Assembly (NCBI GenBank): GCA_004366385.1
Contig: SIRU01000064.1
Coordinates: 1 to 64,000 of the forward strand
Reading direction: 5' to 3'
Length of the DNA: 64,000 nucleotides
From: Actinomycetota bacterium
Lineage (GTDB): Bacteria > Actinomycetota > Thermoleophilia > Gaiellales > Gaiellaceae
The notes beneath the pieces were generated by a model. It ran no database searches. It had not been told where the DNA came from and saw nothing but the letters and a program-made list of their open reading frames with translations. Position 1 is the first letter of the stretch. Each line of letters starts with the position of its first letter. Shown piece by piece: positions 1-7,621 of this stretch. The position numbers were made by a program, and so were the translations under genes.

Positions 1-114
1 TATGCAAGGGGCTGCCGACGGCGTCGTCGACACCGCCGCAATCACCCGGGTGAACGGTGCCCCACCGCACCGCCGTCGCGACGGTTCGGCGGGACGTCGT
101 CCGTTCGGTCGAGG
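1..114. other. Left edge, no gene recognised
   Basis: GC-rich sequence downstream of the minus-strand tRNA-Ala. I see no convincing coding frame, promoter or terminator. It may be the 3' trailer of the tRNA transcript or the edge of a gene outside the window. Confidence 0.4.
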
Positions 115-187
115 TGGAGCGTACCGGGATCGAACCGGTGACCTCCGGCTTGCAAAGCCGGCGCTCTCCCAGCTGAGCTAACGCCCC
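115..187 (-). tRNA. tRNA-Ala, anticodon TGC
   Basis: Read on the minus strand, this 73-nt segment folds as a full cloverleaf. The acceptor stem GGGGCGT pairs with ACGCTCC (one G-T pair), the D arm has GCTCAG and GGGAGAGC, the anticodon stem is CCGGC/GCCGG around loop TTTGCAA, and the T arm carries GGTTCGATCCC. The loop places TGC at positions 34-36, so it reads alanine codons. The discriminator base is A. CCA is not encoded and must be added after transcription. Confidence 0.97.
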
Positions 188-211
188 GAGTGGGTCAAGT
201 GTAGAGCGGCG

Positions 212-895
212 TCACGAGGGCGGGGCGCCGTCGAGGCCGCGGCGCTCGAGGACGCGGAGCGAGTCTCCGAAGCTGCGCTCCGTGCTCGCCTCGCGCGTCT
301 GGCGCTCGAGCCGGCGGATGCGCTCGTCGAGCTCGGCCAGCTCGGCGCTGCTCATCCCGCCGCTCCCTGCACCGACGGCTCCGAGCGCGCGTCCGTGCTC
401 GAGCAGCTCCGCCTCGCGGCGCGCCAGCTCGTCGCTGCGCTCCGCGAGCTCCGCCTGCGTCCTCGCGAAAGCCTCCTCCATCTTCTGGAGCGCCGCCATC
501 CGCTCCTCGAGCTGGCGCAGCGTCTTCTCCGGGGTCCGGGCGGCTTCCGCGGCCCGTTGCGTGAGCTCGGCCTCCGTCTGAACGAGGCTCCGCTCCCGCG
601 CCATGAGCTCCCGCTCGCGGCGGTCGAGCTCCTGCGCGCGGGCGGCAAGCCCCACGTGCGCATGCGTCAGCGCTGCGTCCGCGCCCTCGGGAACGGAGCC
701 GACGCGGCCGCGGCTGACCTTGGCCAGCGCGTCCGCGAGCTCGCGCTCCTTCCTCTCGACCGCGGCGACCCGGTGCGCCAGCTCGGCGCGGAGCCGCCCG
801 AGCTCCTCCTCGGCGGCGACGCGTATCGCGTGCAGGCGGTCGAGCTCCGCGTCGACGGTGGCGGGCTCGTCGTGTCTCCGGCCGAACAGGGGCAC
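212..895 (-). CDS. Coiled-coil protein of unknown function
   Basis: A 227-residue protein beginning at a GTG that reads VPLFGRRHDEP. I chose this start because upstream residues in the frame are low-complexity Arg/Ser shadow sequence overlapping the next gene. From about residue 15 nearly the whole chain is Glu/Arg/Ala/Leu-rich heptad-like sequence, consistent with a long parallel coiled coil. The C-terminus (ELDERIRRLERQ, then SLRVLERRG) is also helical. No signal peptide, membrane segment or catalytic motif is visible. It lies 67 nt after the DUF2630 gene on the same strand. I do not recognise a family; a structural or scaffold role is only a guess. Confidence 0.7.
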   Translation of the reverse strand: MPLFGRRHDEPATVDAELDRLHAIRVAAEEELGRLRAELAHRVAAVERKERELADALAKVSRGRVGSVPEGADAALTHAHVGLAARAQELDRRERELMARERSLVQTEAELTQRAAEAARTPEKTLRQLEERMAALQKMEEAFARTQAELAERSDELARREAELLEHGRALGAVGAGSGGMSSAELAELDERIRRLERQTREASTERSFGDSLRVLERRGLDGAPPS

Positions 896-962
896 GCGTC
901 GATGATATGCGCGCGACGGCGCTTCTCCTGCCTCGACGTCGGAGCCCGTGGTCGCGCCGGCG

Positions 963-1202
963 CTACGCGGCGCGCTCGAGGCGCTCCTCGGCGCGCGCCC
1001 GGCGGACGATGTCCTCGCGCTCGCCGAAGCGAAGCCGCGCCTTCTCCATGCGGAGCGCCTGCCAGAGCTCCTGGAGATGGGCGTCGAGAGCCTTGATCTC
1101 TTCTCGTACGGCGGGATCGAGCCCATCCGAGAGGCGCTGCCAGAGCTCCTGGCGCTCCTCCGAGATGCGCTCGATCTCGTCGTGGATCTGGTCGGGAGTC
1201 AT
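963..1202 (-). CDS. DUF2630-family small protein
   Basis: A 79-residue, mostly helical, highly charged cytoplasmic protein. The core reads ISEERQELW, then DPAVREEIKALDAHLQELW and QALRMEKARLRFGE. This matches the usual DUF2630 layout: a short N-terminal helix, a DP-x-R/E-x(2)-L-x(2)-L-E-x-x-L-D-x(2)-W-like block, and a Q-R-R-A-R-rich end. That domain has no known function and is widespread in actinobacteria. I use the ATG giving MTPDQIHDEIE because family members begin near there. A GTG seven codons upstream (position 1223) is an alternative. Only a weak AGG ribosome site precedes the ATG. Confidence 0.75.
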   Translation of the reverse strand: MTPDQIHDEIERISEERQELWQRLSDGLDPAVREEIKALDAHLQELWQALRMEKARLRFGEREDIVRRARAEERLERAA

Positions 1203-1265
1203 GTGCCTGGAAACGGTCGCCACGACGCGTGAATTCCCCAGGCGGGCAACCGGGCAAACATGCGT

Positions 1266-1592
1266 TCAGTCGTAGCCGAGCTCCGCGATCCGCTCCTCGT
1301 CGAGCCCGAAGTAGTGGGCGAGCTCGTGGAGCACCGTGATGCGAATCTCCTCGCGCAGCTCGGCCGGGTCGGCGAAGGTCTCCTCGAGCGGGATCCGGTA
1401 GATCGAGATCTTGTCGGGGAGCTGGCCGGCCATGTCCCCGCGCTCGGGGAGCGGGATGCCGTGGTAGAGGCCGAACAGGTCGGGATCCTCGGGATGCTCG
1501 TCCTCCACGACGACGGCGATGTTCTTCAGCGCAGCCGCGAGCTTCGGCGGGATCTCGTCGAGCGCCTCGCGGACGTGGTCCTCGAACGTCAC
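1266..1592 (-). CDS. Zincin-like metallopeptidase family protein (DUF1025/PF06262 type)
   Basis: A 108-residue protein with the zinc-binding motif HELAH at residues 89-93 (LHELAHYFGLDE), as in the short minimal-zincin metallopeptidase family. N-terminal features typical of that family are the VREALDEIPPKL helix and an LFGLYHGIPL strand-turn. The family's substrate is unknown, so function beyond a likely Zn site is inference. The GTG start lies 2 nt after the argF stop codon, so the two genes are co-transcribed and probably translationally coupled. The protein has no signal peptide and should be cytoplasmic. Confidence 0.88.
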   Translation of the reverse strand: MTFEDHVREALDEIPPKLAAALKNIAVVVEDEHPEDPDLFGLYHGIPLPERGDMAGQLPDKISIYRIPLEETFADPAELREEIRITVLHELAHYFGLDEERIAELGYD

Positions 1593-1594
1593 GG

Positions 1595-2539
1595 TCAGCG
1601 GATGACGAGGGCCATGAGCGCCTTCTGCGTGTGCAGGCGGTTCTCGGCCTGCTCCCACGCGAGGCAGCGTGGGCCGTAGAGGACGTCAGCGGTGATCTCC
1701 TCGCCCACGTGCGCCGGGAGGCAGTGCATGGCGACCGCGTCGGTAGCGGCGTGCGCGAGCAGGTCGGCGTCGATGCGGTACGGCTCGAGCTCGCGGAGAC
1801 GGCGCTCGCGCTCGTCCTCCTGCCCCATGCTCGCCCAGACGTCGGTGTACACGGCGTCCGCGCCGCGAACGGCCTCGCGCGGGTCGGTCGTCAGCTCGAC
1901 GCTGCCCCCGGCGGCCGCTGCCTCGGCTCCGGCGTCGGCGACGAGTGCGGCGTCGGGCTCGTACCCGGACGGCGTCGCGGCCGTGAACGTCATCCCGAAG
2001 CGGGCGGCGATGCGCATGAGCGAGCGGCAGACGTTGTTCCCGTCACCCACGTACGCGAGCTTCACGCCGTTCAGCGAGCCGAAGCGCTCACGGAGGGTCA
2101 TGGCGTCGGCGACGGCCTGGAGGGGGTGCGCCTCGTCCGTGAGGCCGTTGATCACCGGGATCGACGCATGCTCCGCGAACTCCTCCACCTCGGCCTGCTC
2201 GAACGTTCGGATCATCAGGGCCGAGAGGAAGCGCGAGAGGACGAGCGCCGTGTCGCGATACGACTCGCCGCGCGCGAGCTGCAGCTCGGCCGCGGGGAGG
2301 AAGAGCGCCATGCCGCCGAGCTCGGCGATCCCGACCTCGAACGCGACCCGCGTGCGCGTCGACGGCTTGTGGAAGATGAGGCCGATCGTGCGGCCGGGGA
2401 GGACACGCAGCTCCCGGCGCCGCGCGCGCTCGGCCTTCAGCTCGTCGGCGAGGTCGAGCAGCGTCTCCAGCTCGTCGCCGGACCAGGACGAGACGCGGGT
2501 GAAGCTCCGGCCCTTCAGCTGCTGCGGGACGCCCGCCAC
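1595..2539 (-). CDS. argF: Ornithine carbamoyltransferase
   Basis: A 314-residue enzyme of normal length that condenses ornithine and carbamoyl phosphate to citrulline in arginine synthesis. The carbamoyl-phosphate loop STRTR is at residues 60-64, HPLQ (usual place of HPxQ) at 138-141, and the ornithine-side HCLP at about 272. HCLP separates it from aspartate transcarbamylase. The GTG start is preceded by TAGCAT exactly 6 nt upstream, fitting a leaderless mRNA. A metallopeptidase gene follows after 2 nt. Other arginine genes are not in the window. Agreement with the family is strong throughout. Confidence 0.96.
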   Translation of the reverse strand: MAGVPQQLKGRSFTRVSSWSGDELETLLDLADELKAERARRRELRVLPGRTIGLIFHKPSTRTRVAFEVGIAELGGMALFLPAAELQLARGESYRDTALVLSRFLSALMIRTFEQAEVEEFAEHASIPVINGLTDEAHPLQAVADAMTLRERFGSLNGVKLAYVGDGNNVCRSLMRIAARFGMTFTAATPSGYEPDAALVADAGAEAAAAGGSVELTTDPREAVRGADAVYTDVWASMGQEDERERRLRELEPYRIDADLLAHAATDAVAMHCLPAHVGEEITADVLYGPRCLAWEQAENRLHTQKALMALVIR

Positions 2540-2669
2540 GCGCCGATGCTACGCGCGCGCGTCGTGCGTTCGCGCCGCAGCGGAGCGACGGGGGAGGGCG
2601 AACGGGCCGAGCCCTCCCCCCGGGGATGCGGCGGTCGCTCCAACCGGCGCGCTCGAGGCGCGGCCGATC

Positions 2670-3101
2670 TCAGGCGCGCGCGAGCTCGGGCACGAGGCCC
2701 AGCTGCGCGAGCACGTCCAGCTGATCGAAGTAGAGCCGGATGTCGACGGCGACGCCGTCCTCGATCCGCGTGATGTCGGCGACGCGGCCCGAGAGCTGGC
2801 GCCCGGTTGCGGGGATCTCGCCCGTCGGTCCCGGCAGAGGCTCCGTGTGCGTGCCTTCGAAGGTGTACAGCGCCGCGACCCAGGTACCCGACACGATCAG
2901 CTGCTCCATGTCGACGGTCGCGTCCGGGAACGCGTTCAGCCAGCCCATCGTGTACTCGATGATCGCGTCCCGACCCTCCGCGTAGGTGTCGCCCGGCGCG
3001 CGGAAGACCGCGTCGTCCGCGACGAGCTTGCGGAGCCCCTCCTCGTCGTGGGCGTTGAACGCCTTCACCCACGCCGACGAGTACTCCTTGGGGTCTGTCA
3101 T
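2670..3101 (-). CDS. SnoaL-like/NTF2-fold ester-cyclase-type protein
   Basis: A 143-residue protein of the NTF2/SnoaL superfamily. An N-terminal helix pair (YSSAWVKAFNAHDEEGLRKLVADDAVF) precedes an alpha+beta cone with GRDAIIEYTMGWLNAFPDATVDMEQLI, then GRVADITRIEDGVAVDIRLYFDQLDVLAQLGL. This is the usual pattern of SnoaL-type ester cyclases, whose members often act on unknown small molecules, so the substrate cannot be stated. The ATG has a strong Shine-Dalgarno (GGAGGAGG) 5-6 nt upstream. It is divergent from hsp20 across a 286-nt intergenic region. Confidence 0.85.
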   Translation of the reverse strand: MTDPKEYSSAWVKAFNAHDEEGLRKLVADDAVFRAPGDTYAEGRDAIIEYTMGWLNAFPDATVDMEQLIVSGTWVAALYTFEGTHTEPLPGPTGEIPATGRQLSGRVADITRIEDGVAVDIRLYFDQLDVLAQLGLVPELARA

Positions 3102-3305
3102 GTGCCTCCTCCTTCGGATGGCAGTCGTGGGGCTCGCCGTCCGTGCTCTGTACCCGACGCGACGGTCGTAGCCCCGTCTCCCGACGAGCCTGACCGCCCG
3201 GGCCGGCCGCGGCCATCGGGTGGTCGCCGTATCTCCGCGCCGATCGCGACCCCACGGGCATTGTGAGGTGTGCGTGACGTGGCGGAAAGCGACGCTCCGC
3301 ACGAA

Positions 3306-3335
3306 CTTGACTAGATATGACTCAGGTTTCATACT
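3306..3335 (+). promoter_or_regulatory. hsp20 promoter with HAIR-like HspR operator
   Basis: CTTGACT at 3306-3312 and ACTCAGG at 3320-3326 are separated by exactly 7 nt. The actinobacterial HAIR consensus bound by HspR is CTTGAGT-N7-ACTCAAG, so each half matches 6 of 7. TTGACT (3307-3312) also forms a -35 box with CATACT (3330-3335) 17 nt downstream. The inverted repeat therefore covers the -35 and spacer of the hsp20 promoter, as expected for a repressor site. An hspR gene lies at 26.5 kb. HspR binding is inferred. Confidence 0.6.
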
Positions 3336-3387
3336 TCACATCAGTTCAGATCGAGAAGCACCTTCACTTGGACGAGAGGAGGAGTCC

Positions 3388-3849
3388 ATGACCACGCTCG
3401 TACGCTGGGAGCCGTTCCGCGAGCTCACCTCGTTCCAGAACGAGATGAGCCGGTTCATGAACGGGCTCCTCGAGGGGCCCGGCCGCGTGACACAGAGCTG
3501 GGTTCCCGCCCTCGACGTCTGGGAGACCGACTCCGACGTCGTGTACGCCTTCGACCTTCCCGGCATCCCCGAGGAGGCGATCGCGATCGAGGTGAAGGAC
3601 GACGTCCTGTCCGTCACCGCGGAGCGCGAGAAGACCGAGGAGGCCTCGGAGGACGGCTACTTCCGCTTCGAGCGCCGCTTCGGCTCGTTCGCGCGTGCGG
3701 TCGGCCTGCCGAAGGGGATCGACCAGGACTCGATCACGGCCCGCTACGAGAACGGCGTGCTCGAGATCCGTGTGCCGAAGCCGGCCGAGGCGAGACCTCG
3801 GACCATCTCGCTCTCGAAGACGATCGAGGGCGACGGCGCCTCCTCGTAG
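3388..3849 (+). CDS. Hsp20 family small heat-shock protein
   Basis: A 153-residue small heat-shock protein, an ATP-independent holdase of the cytoplasm. The N-terminus (RWEPFRELTSFQNEMSRF) is followed by the alpha-crystallin domain from about residue 40 (VPALDVWETDSDVVYAFDLPG) to GVLEIRVPKP near 130. The conserved ENGVLEIRVPK strand and the dimer-loop region are intact. The ATG has a strong AGAGGAGGAG ribosome site. A HAIR-like repeat overlaps the promoter, suggesting HspR control, and a strong hairpin terminator follows. Confidence 0.96.
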   Translation: MTTLVRWEPFRELTSFQNEMSRFMNGLLEGPGRVTQSWVPALDVWETDSDVVYAFDLPGIPEEAIAIEVKDDVLSVTAEREKTEEASEDGYFRFERRFGSFARAVGLPKGIDQDSITARYENGVLEIRVPKPAEARPRTISLSKTIEGDGASS

Positions 3850-3875
3850 GCGCTGCCGCAGCCCCTCTCCGCGGC

Positions 3876-3900
3876 GAGGGCCGGGTTCGTCCCGGCCCTC
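3876..3900. terminator. Hairpin terminator after hsp20
   Basis: GAGGGCCGGG (3876-3885) and CCCGGCCCTC (3891-3900) are a perfect 10-bp inverted repeat around a 5-nt loop TTCGT, 27 nt after the hsp20 stop and just before the ferritin promoter. There is no T-tract, as is common for terminators in very GC-rich genomes. Confidence 0.7.
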
Positions 3901-3925
3901 CGCGCATCCGCGGTAGAGTCGCACC

Positions 3926-4453
3926 GTGGCCGGCTTCGGAGAGGCGCTGAACGGGCAGATCGCGTACGAGTTCGCCGCGTCGCAGCAGTACGTCGCGATC
4001 GCGGTCTACTACGACTCGGAGACGCTCCCCGAGCTCGCCGCGCACTTCTACCGGCAGGCAATCGAGGAGCGGAACCACGCGATGATGATCGTGCAGTACC
4101 TCCTCGACGCCGACGAAGAGGTGGCAATCCCGGGAGTCGAGGCGCCGCAGACGTCGTTCGGCGACCCGGTGGCGCCGGTGGCGCTCGCGCTCGCGCAGGA
4201 GAAGCGCGTCACCGAGCAGATCGTCGAGCTCGTGAAGCTCGCGCGCGAGGAGGGCGATCTCGTGGGCGAGCAGTTCCTGCACTGGTTTCTCCAGGAGCAG
4301 CGGGAGGAGGTCGCGTCGATGACCGAGCTCTTGGCCGTCGTCGAGCGCGGGCGGGACAACCTGCTCCACGTCGAGGAGTACCTCGCCCGCTCGGCGGGCG
4401 GCGAGAGCCCGCTCGAGGCCGGCGCGCCGCCGGCGGCCGGCGGGGCGCTCTGA
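3926..4453 (+). CDS. Ferritin-like iron-storage protein
   Basis: A 175-residue four-helix-bundle ferritin. The ferroxidase-type residues are visible: Glu in YEFAASQQY (helix A), EERNHA (E-x(2)-H pattern, helix B), an EKR helix-C element and LQEQREE in helix D. These fit bacterial ferritin (BfrB/FtnA type) rather than haem bacterioferritin. The C-terminal ~20 residues are Gly/Ala/Pro-rich and disordered. The GTG start has TAGAGT exactly 6 nt upstream, so the mRNA is probably leaderless. The YjbQ-family gene starts 8 nt later. Confidence 0.92.
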   Translation: MAGFGEALNGQIAYEFAASQQYVAIAVYYDSETLPELAAHFYRQAIEERNHAMMIVQYLLDADEEVAIPGVEAPQTSFGDPVAPVALALAQEKRVTEQIVELVKLAREEGDLVGEQFLHWFLQEQREEVASMTELLAVVERGRDNLLHVEEYLARSAGGESPLEAGAPPAAGGAL

Positions 4454-4461
4454 CAGAGGCC

Positions 4462-4860
4462 GTGCGCGAGCTGAGGATCCGGACCGAGCGGCAGAGTCAG
4501 CTCCTCGACATCACCCGCGACGTGCGCGCCGCGGTCGCCGACGACGAAGGGGCCGCCGTCCTCGTCTACGTGCCGCACACCACGGCCGGGGTGACGATCA
4601 ACGAGCACGCCGACCCGGCGGTCGCGAGGGACTTCGAGGCGGCGCTCGAGCGGATCGTCGAGGACGGCTGGGAGTGGCAGCACCACGAGCCGGGCGAGGA
4701 GAACGCCCCCACGCACGTCCGCGCGTCGCTGATGGGGCCGAGCGTCGTCGTGCCGCTCGCGGACGACGGCTCGCTCGCGCTCGGCACCTGGCAGGGGATC
4801 TTCTTCTGCGAGTTCGACGGGCCGCGCGAGCGGTCGGTCTACGTCTCCGTGCTGCGGTAG
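4462..4860 (+). CDS. YjbQ/UPF0047 family protein
   Basis: A 132-residue protein with the diagnostic YjbQ (secondary thiamine-phosphate synthase enzyme/UPF0047) blocks: VPHTTAGVTINEHADP near residue 35, WQHHEPGEENAPTHVRASLMGPS in the middle, and LGTWQGIFFCEFDGPRERSVYVSVL at the end. Some members have weak thiamine-phosphate synthase activity, but the physiological role of the family is uncertain. The GTG start lies 8 nt after the ferritin stop, so it is probably the second gene of that operon. Full length for the family. Confidence 0.92.
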   Translation: MRELRIRTERQSQLLDITRDVRAAVADDEGAAVLVYVPHTTAGVTINEHADPAVARDFEAALERIVEDGWEWQHHEPGEENAPTHVRASLMGPSVVVPLADDGSLALGTWQGIFFCEFDGPRERSVYVSVLR

Positions 4861-4885
4861 CGAGCCCGCCGATACGCTGGCGCGG

Positions 4886-6262
4886 ATGGCCGCACCGGTG
4901 CAGAAGGGGGAGGAGCTCGAGGTCCGCATCGACTCGCTCGCGTACGGCGGGAGCGGGGTGGGGCGCGTCGACGGGTTCGTCGTGTTCGTCCGCGGGGGGC
5001 TTCCCGGCGACCGCGTGCGTGCGACGGTGACGAAGGTCAAGCGCGGGTTCGCAGAGGCGACCGCCGCGGCTGTTCTCGACCCGAGCCCTGAGCGGGTCGA
5101 GGCGCCCTGCCGGCACTTCGGAGTGTGCGGCGGCTGCCGCTTCCAGGACCTCGCCTACGAGTCGCAGGTCGCGGCGAAGGAGCAGCAGGTGCGAGACGCG
5201 CTCACCCGCATCGGCCGCATCCCGGAGCCGCCGCTCGAGCCGATCGTCCCCGCGGCCTCGGTCTACGGCTACCGCAACAAGCTCGAGTACTCGTTCACGA
5301 CGGGCGAGGACGGCGCAGGCGTCGCGCTCGGTTTCCACCGCGCCGGCCGCTGGGACGAGGTCATCGACGTCGAGGAGTGCCTGCTCACGACCGACCTGGG
5401 GAACGCGCTCCGCCTCGCGGTGCGCGACTGGGCCAACGAGGAGCAGCTCCAGCCGTACGACCAGGAGACCGGCGAGGGATACCTCCGCCACCTCGTGTAC
5501 CGCGAGGGCTGCAACACCGGCCAGGTGCTCGTCGTGCTCGTGACCGCGCCCGGCGAGCGCTTCGAGACCGGCTACCTCGTCGACGTCCTGCGGCGCTTCC
5601 CGGAGGTGCGCTCGATCCACTGGGCGATCAACGACACGCCCGCCGAGCGGACGCACGACCTCCCGACGCGCCTGCTCTGGGGCGAGGACGCGATCGAGGA
5701 GGAGCTCCTCGGCCTTCGCTTCCGCGTGCGCCCGAGCGCGTTCCTGCAGACGAACACCGAGATGGCCGAGCGGCTGTACGCGATCGTCCGCGAGTTCGCC
5801 GCGCTCACCGGCGAGGAGAACGTCTACGACCTCTACTGCGGCACCGGCACGATCGGCCTCTCGCTCGCGCGCGACGCGGGCGCCGTCTGGGGCCTCGAGA
5901 TCTCCGAAGAGGCGGTCGCGTGCGCGATCGAGAACGCGGAGCTGAACGGGATCGAGAACGCGAGCTTCTTCGCCGGGAACGTGGGGCAGACGATCGAGGA
6001 GCTCGCCGAGCGCGCGGGCGCCCCGGACGTCGCGGTCGTCGACCCGCCGCGCGCGGGCCTCGCCGGGAAGGCGCTCAGGCGCACGGGTGCCGTGGGCGCG
6101 CCGCGGCTCGTGTACGTCTCCTGCAACCCGACTACGCTCGCCTCGGACGTGAAAGTGCTGCGCGCGGACTACGGCTACGAGCTCCTCCGTTGCCTGCCGG
6201 TGGACATGTTCCCGCACACGCCGCACGTCGAGTCGGTCTCTCTGCTGGAGAAGGTGCGCTAG
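4886..6262 (+). CDS. rlmD: 23S rRNA (uracil-5-)-methyltransferase, RumA/RlmD family
   Basis: A 458-residue SAM-dependent RNA uridine-5-methyltransferase. An N-terminal TRAM domain (about residues 8-65) precedes iron-sulfur cysteines in CRHFGVCGGC near residue 77. The Rossmann methyltransferase core includes VYDLYCGTGTIGLSLA, DPPRAGL and the catalytic-cysteine region YVSCNPTTLASD near the end. Whether it modifies U1939-type 23S rRNA or tRNA cannot be decided from sequence. The ATG has TACGCT 7 nt upstream inside the preceding gene's 3' flank, so it may be transcribed separately and leaderless. It converges with the next minus-strand gene (4-nt overlap of stop codons). Confidence 0.9.
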   Translation: MAAPVQKGEELEVRIDSLAYGGSGVGRVDGFVVFVRGGLPGDRVRATVTKVKRGFAEATAAAVLDPSPERVEAPCRHFGVCGGCRFQDLAYESQVAAKEQQVRDALTRIGRIPEPPLEPIVPAASVYGYRNKLEYSFTTGEDGAGVALGFHRAGRWDEVIDVEECLLTTDLGNALRLAVRDWANEEQLQPYDQETGEGYLRHLVYREGCNTGQVLVVLVTAPGERFETGYLVDVLRRFPEVRSIHWAINDTPAERTHDLPTRLLWGEDAIEEELLGLRFRVRPSAFLQTNTEMAERLYAIVREFAALTGEENVYDLYCGTGTIGLSLARDAGAVWGLEISEEAVACAIENAELNGIENASFFAGNVGQTIEELAERAGAPDVAVVDPPRAGLAGKALRRTGAVGAPRLVYVSCNPTTLASDVKVLRADYGYELLRCLPVDMFPHTPHVESVSLLEKVR

Positions 6263-7029
6263 TCCGGATCGGGCGCCGGCTCGCCGCGCGTCGCCCACGC
6301 CTCGCGCGCGTCCCGCCAGAGCAGGTCGACGTTCGGGAGCAGGAACCCGAGACAGACCGCCGGCAGCGCCGGCAGCCCGTTCTCGTCGGCGAGCCAGACG
6401 AGGACCAGCGTCGCCGACAGGAGCCCCGTCATCGCGACCCACGTCCAGCCGATCCGCAGCCCGAACCGCTGCGCCGCGGCGAGGAAGAGCGCGAAGAAGA
6501 CGATGTCGGGCGGGCCGATGTTCGCGGTCGACGTCTCGCCCGGCACGTGCAGCGCCAGCGAGATGCTCTCGAAGATGCCGGGGCGCTCCTCGGTGACGTA
6601 GCGCGTCGGCCCGGCGAACACCGACCAGATGTCGACCCAGGGCACGAGAAAGGCCACGACGGCGAGCCACCAGAGCGCCTCGAACAGCGACAGGAACCAG
6701 AACCCCACGAGCACGAAGCAGGCGAGCTTGCAGGCGTTCGCGACGACCTCGACTCCGGCGAGCTGGAAGCCGACCCAGCCGAGGCCGCCGAGCGCGCCTG
6801 CTCCCAGCAGCCACCACTCGTTCCCGCGGGCGAGCGGGAGCGCGAGCCAGATCGTCGCGAGGAACGCCGGCAGCACGACGAGGGCCGCGATCAGGATCGC
6901 GCCCGTCTCGGAGAGCCCGGGCAGGTCGGCCGCGACCGCGCCGAACCCGACGAGCACGGCGACGAGAGCAGCGAGCGCGACGGCTCGGTCTCGCCCGAGG
7001 AGCCTCAGTACGGGGGCTGCTCCGACCAC
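6259..7029 (-). CDS. Polytopic membrane protein of unknown function
   Basis: About 256 residues with some seven hydrophobic segments, for example AVALAALVAVLVGFGAV, ILIAALVVLPAFLATIWLAL, LACFVLVGFWFLSLFEALWW and DIVFFALFLAAAQRF. A long Trp-rich loop (VPWVDIWSVFAGPTRY) and the GETSTANIGPPD loop are notable. I used the GTG at 7029, which overlaps the upstream gene by 25 nt. A shorter GTG start at 6957 would remove the first segment. Same strand and coupled to the uracil-DNA-glycosylase-like and GT-PHP genes. I do not recognise a characterised family. Confidence 0.75.
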   Translation of the reverse strand: MVGAAPVLRLLGRDRAVALAALVAVLVGFGAVAADLPGLSETGAILIAALVVLPAFLATIWLALPLARGNEWWLLGAGALGGLGWVGFQLAGVEVVANACKLACFVLVGFWFLSLFEALWWLAVVAFLVPWVDIWSVFAGPTRYVTEERPGIFESISLALHVPGETSTANIGPPDIVFFALFLAAAQRFGLRIGWTWVAMTGLLSATLVLVWLADENGLPALPAVCLGFLLPNVDLLWRDAREAWATRGEPAPDPD

Positions 7030-7598
7030 CAGCGGCCGAGCGTCTTGAAGTCCTCCCAGAACGCCTTCTTCGCCGCCTGGTCGTCGAGCGACCCGTCGAC
7101 GTCCGGGGTCACGAGCGCCTCGATCGTCGGCGTGAAGCGCTGGAGCGTCCCGCGCGCGCCCGGGTCGAGCTTGTCGGCGAGCGGGAAGCCGAGGCCGTTC
7201 ACGAAGTCGACCGCCGTCTCGCCCATCACGACGACGAGCTTCGGCTGCACGATGTGGAGCTCGCGCGTGAGCCAGGCGGCGGCGTCCGCGGGGTCCTCGG
7301 TGCCGAACTTGAGGCAGTTTGTCCCGTAGATCGCGAGCGGGTCGACGTTGAGCCGCTGCAGCGACTTGAGCACGGCCTGGCCCGCGCGGCCGAAGAACGC
7401 GACGCCCTCCTGGATCTCCTGCGGCTGCGGTGCGTGCTTGAGCAGCATGACGTCTGCGAGTGGATGGCCCGATCCGACCACGGGCACGCGCAGCTCGTCG
7501 CCTGCCCGAGCGAGCTCGTCGCCGAGCTCGTTGATCTCGGCGATGGCTTTCTTCAGGTAGCGCTCGTAGATCTCGTCGGTGGGCACGGCCGCGGGCAC
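7005..7598 (-). CDS. Divergent uracil-DNA glycosylase superfamily protein
   Basis: A 197-residue protein resembling the UDG superfamily: IQEGVAFFGRAGQAVLKSLQRL stands where family-4 enzymes have the GRPFVGxAGxLL segment, YGTNCLKF follows, and VVMGETAVDFV resembles the second active-site strand. The canonical GEAPG motif is replaced by LKHAPQPQE. Only one cysteine is present, so the four-cysteine iron-sulfur site of family 4/5 enzymes is missing. It may still bind DNA or uracil, but activity is unproven. Start GTG at 7598 follows a GGGGG stretch; 23 nt separate it from the upstream stop. Confidence 0.7.
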   Translation of the reverse strand: MPAAVPTDEIYERYLKKAIAEINELGDELARAGDELRVPVVGSGHPLADVMLLKHAPQPQEIQEGVAFFGRAGQAVLKSLQRLNVDPLAIYGTNCLKFGTEDPADAAAWLTRELHIVQPKLVVVMGETAVDFVNGLGFPLADKLDPGARGTLQRFTPTIEALVTPDVDGSLDDQAAKKAFWEDFKTLGRWWSEQPPY

Positions 7599-7621
7599 GG
7601 AGACGGGAACCCCCTTCTTCC

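Noticed and set aside
5125-7329. Plus-strand frame running across rlmD and into the opposite-strand genes
   Set aside because: Arg/Pro-rich shadow of the rlmD frame with no start signal or domains.
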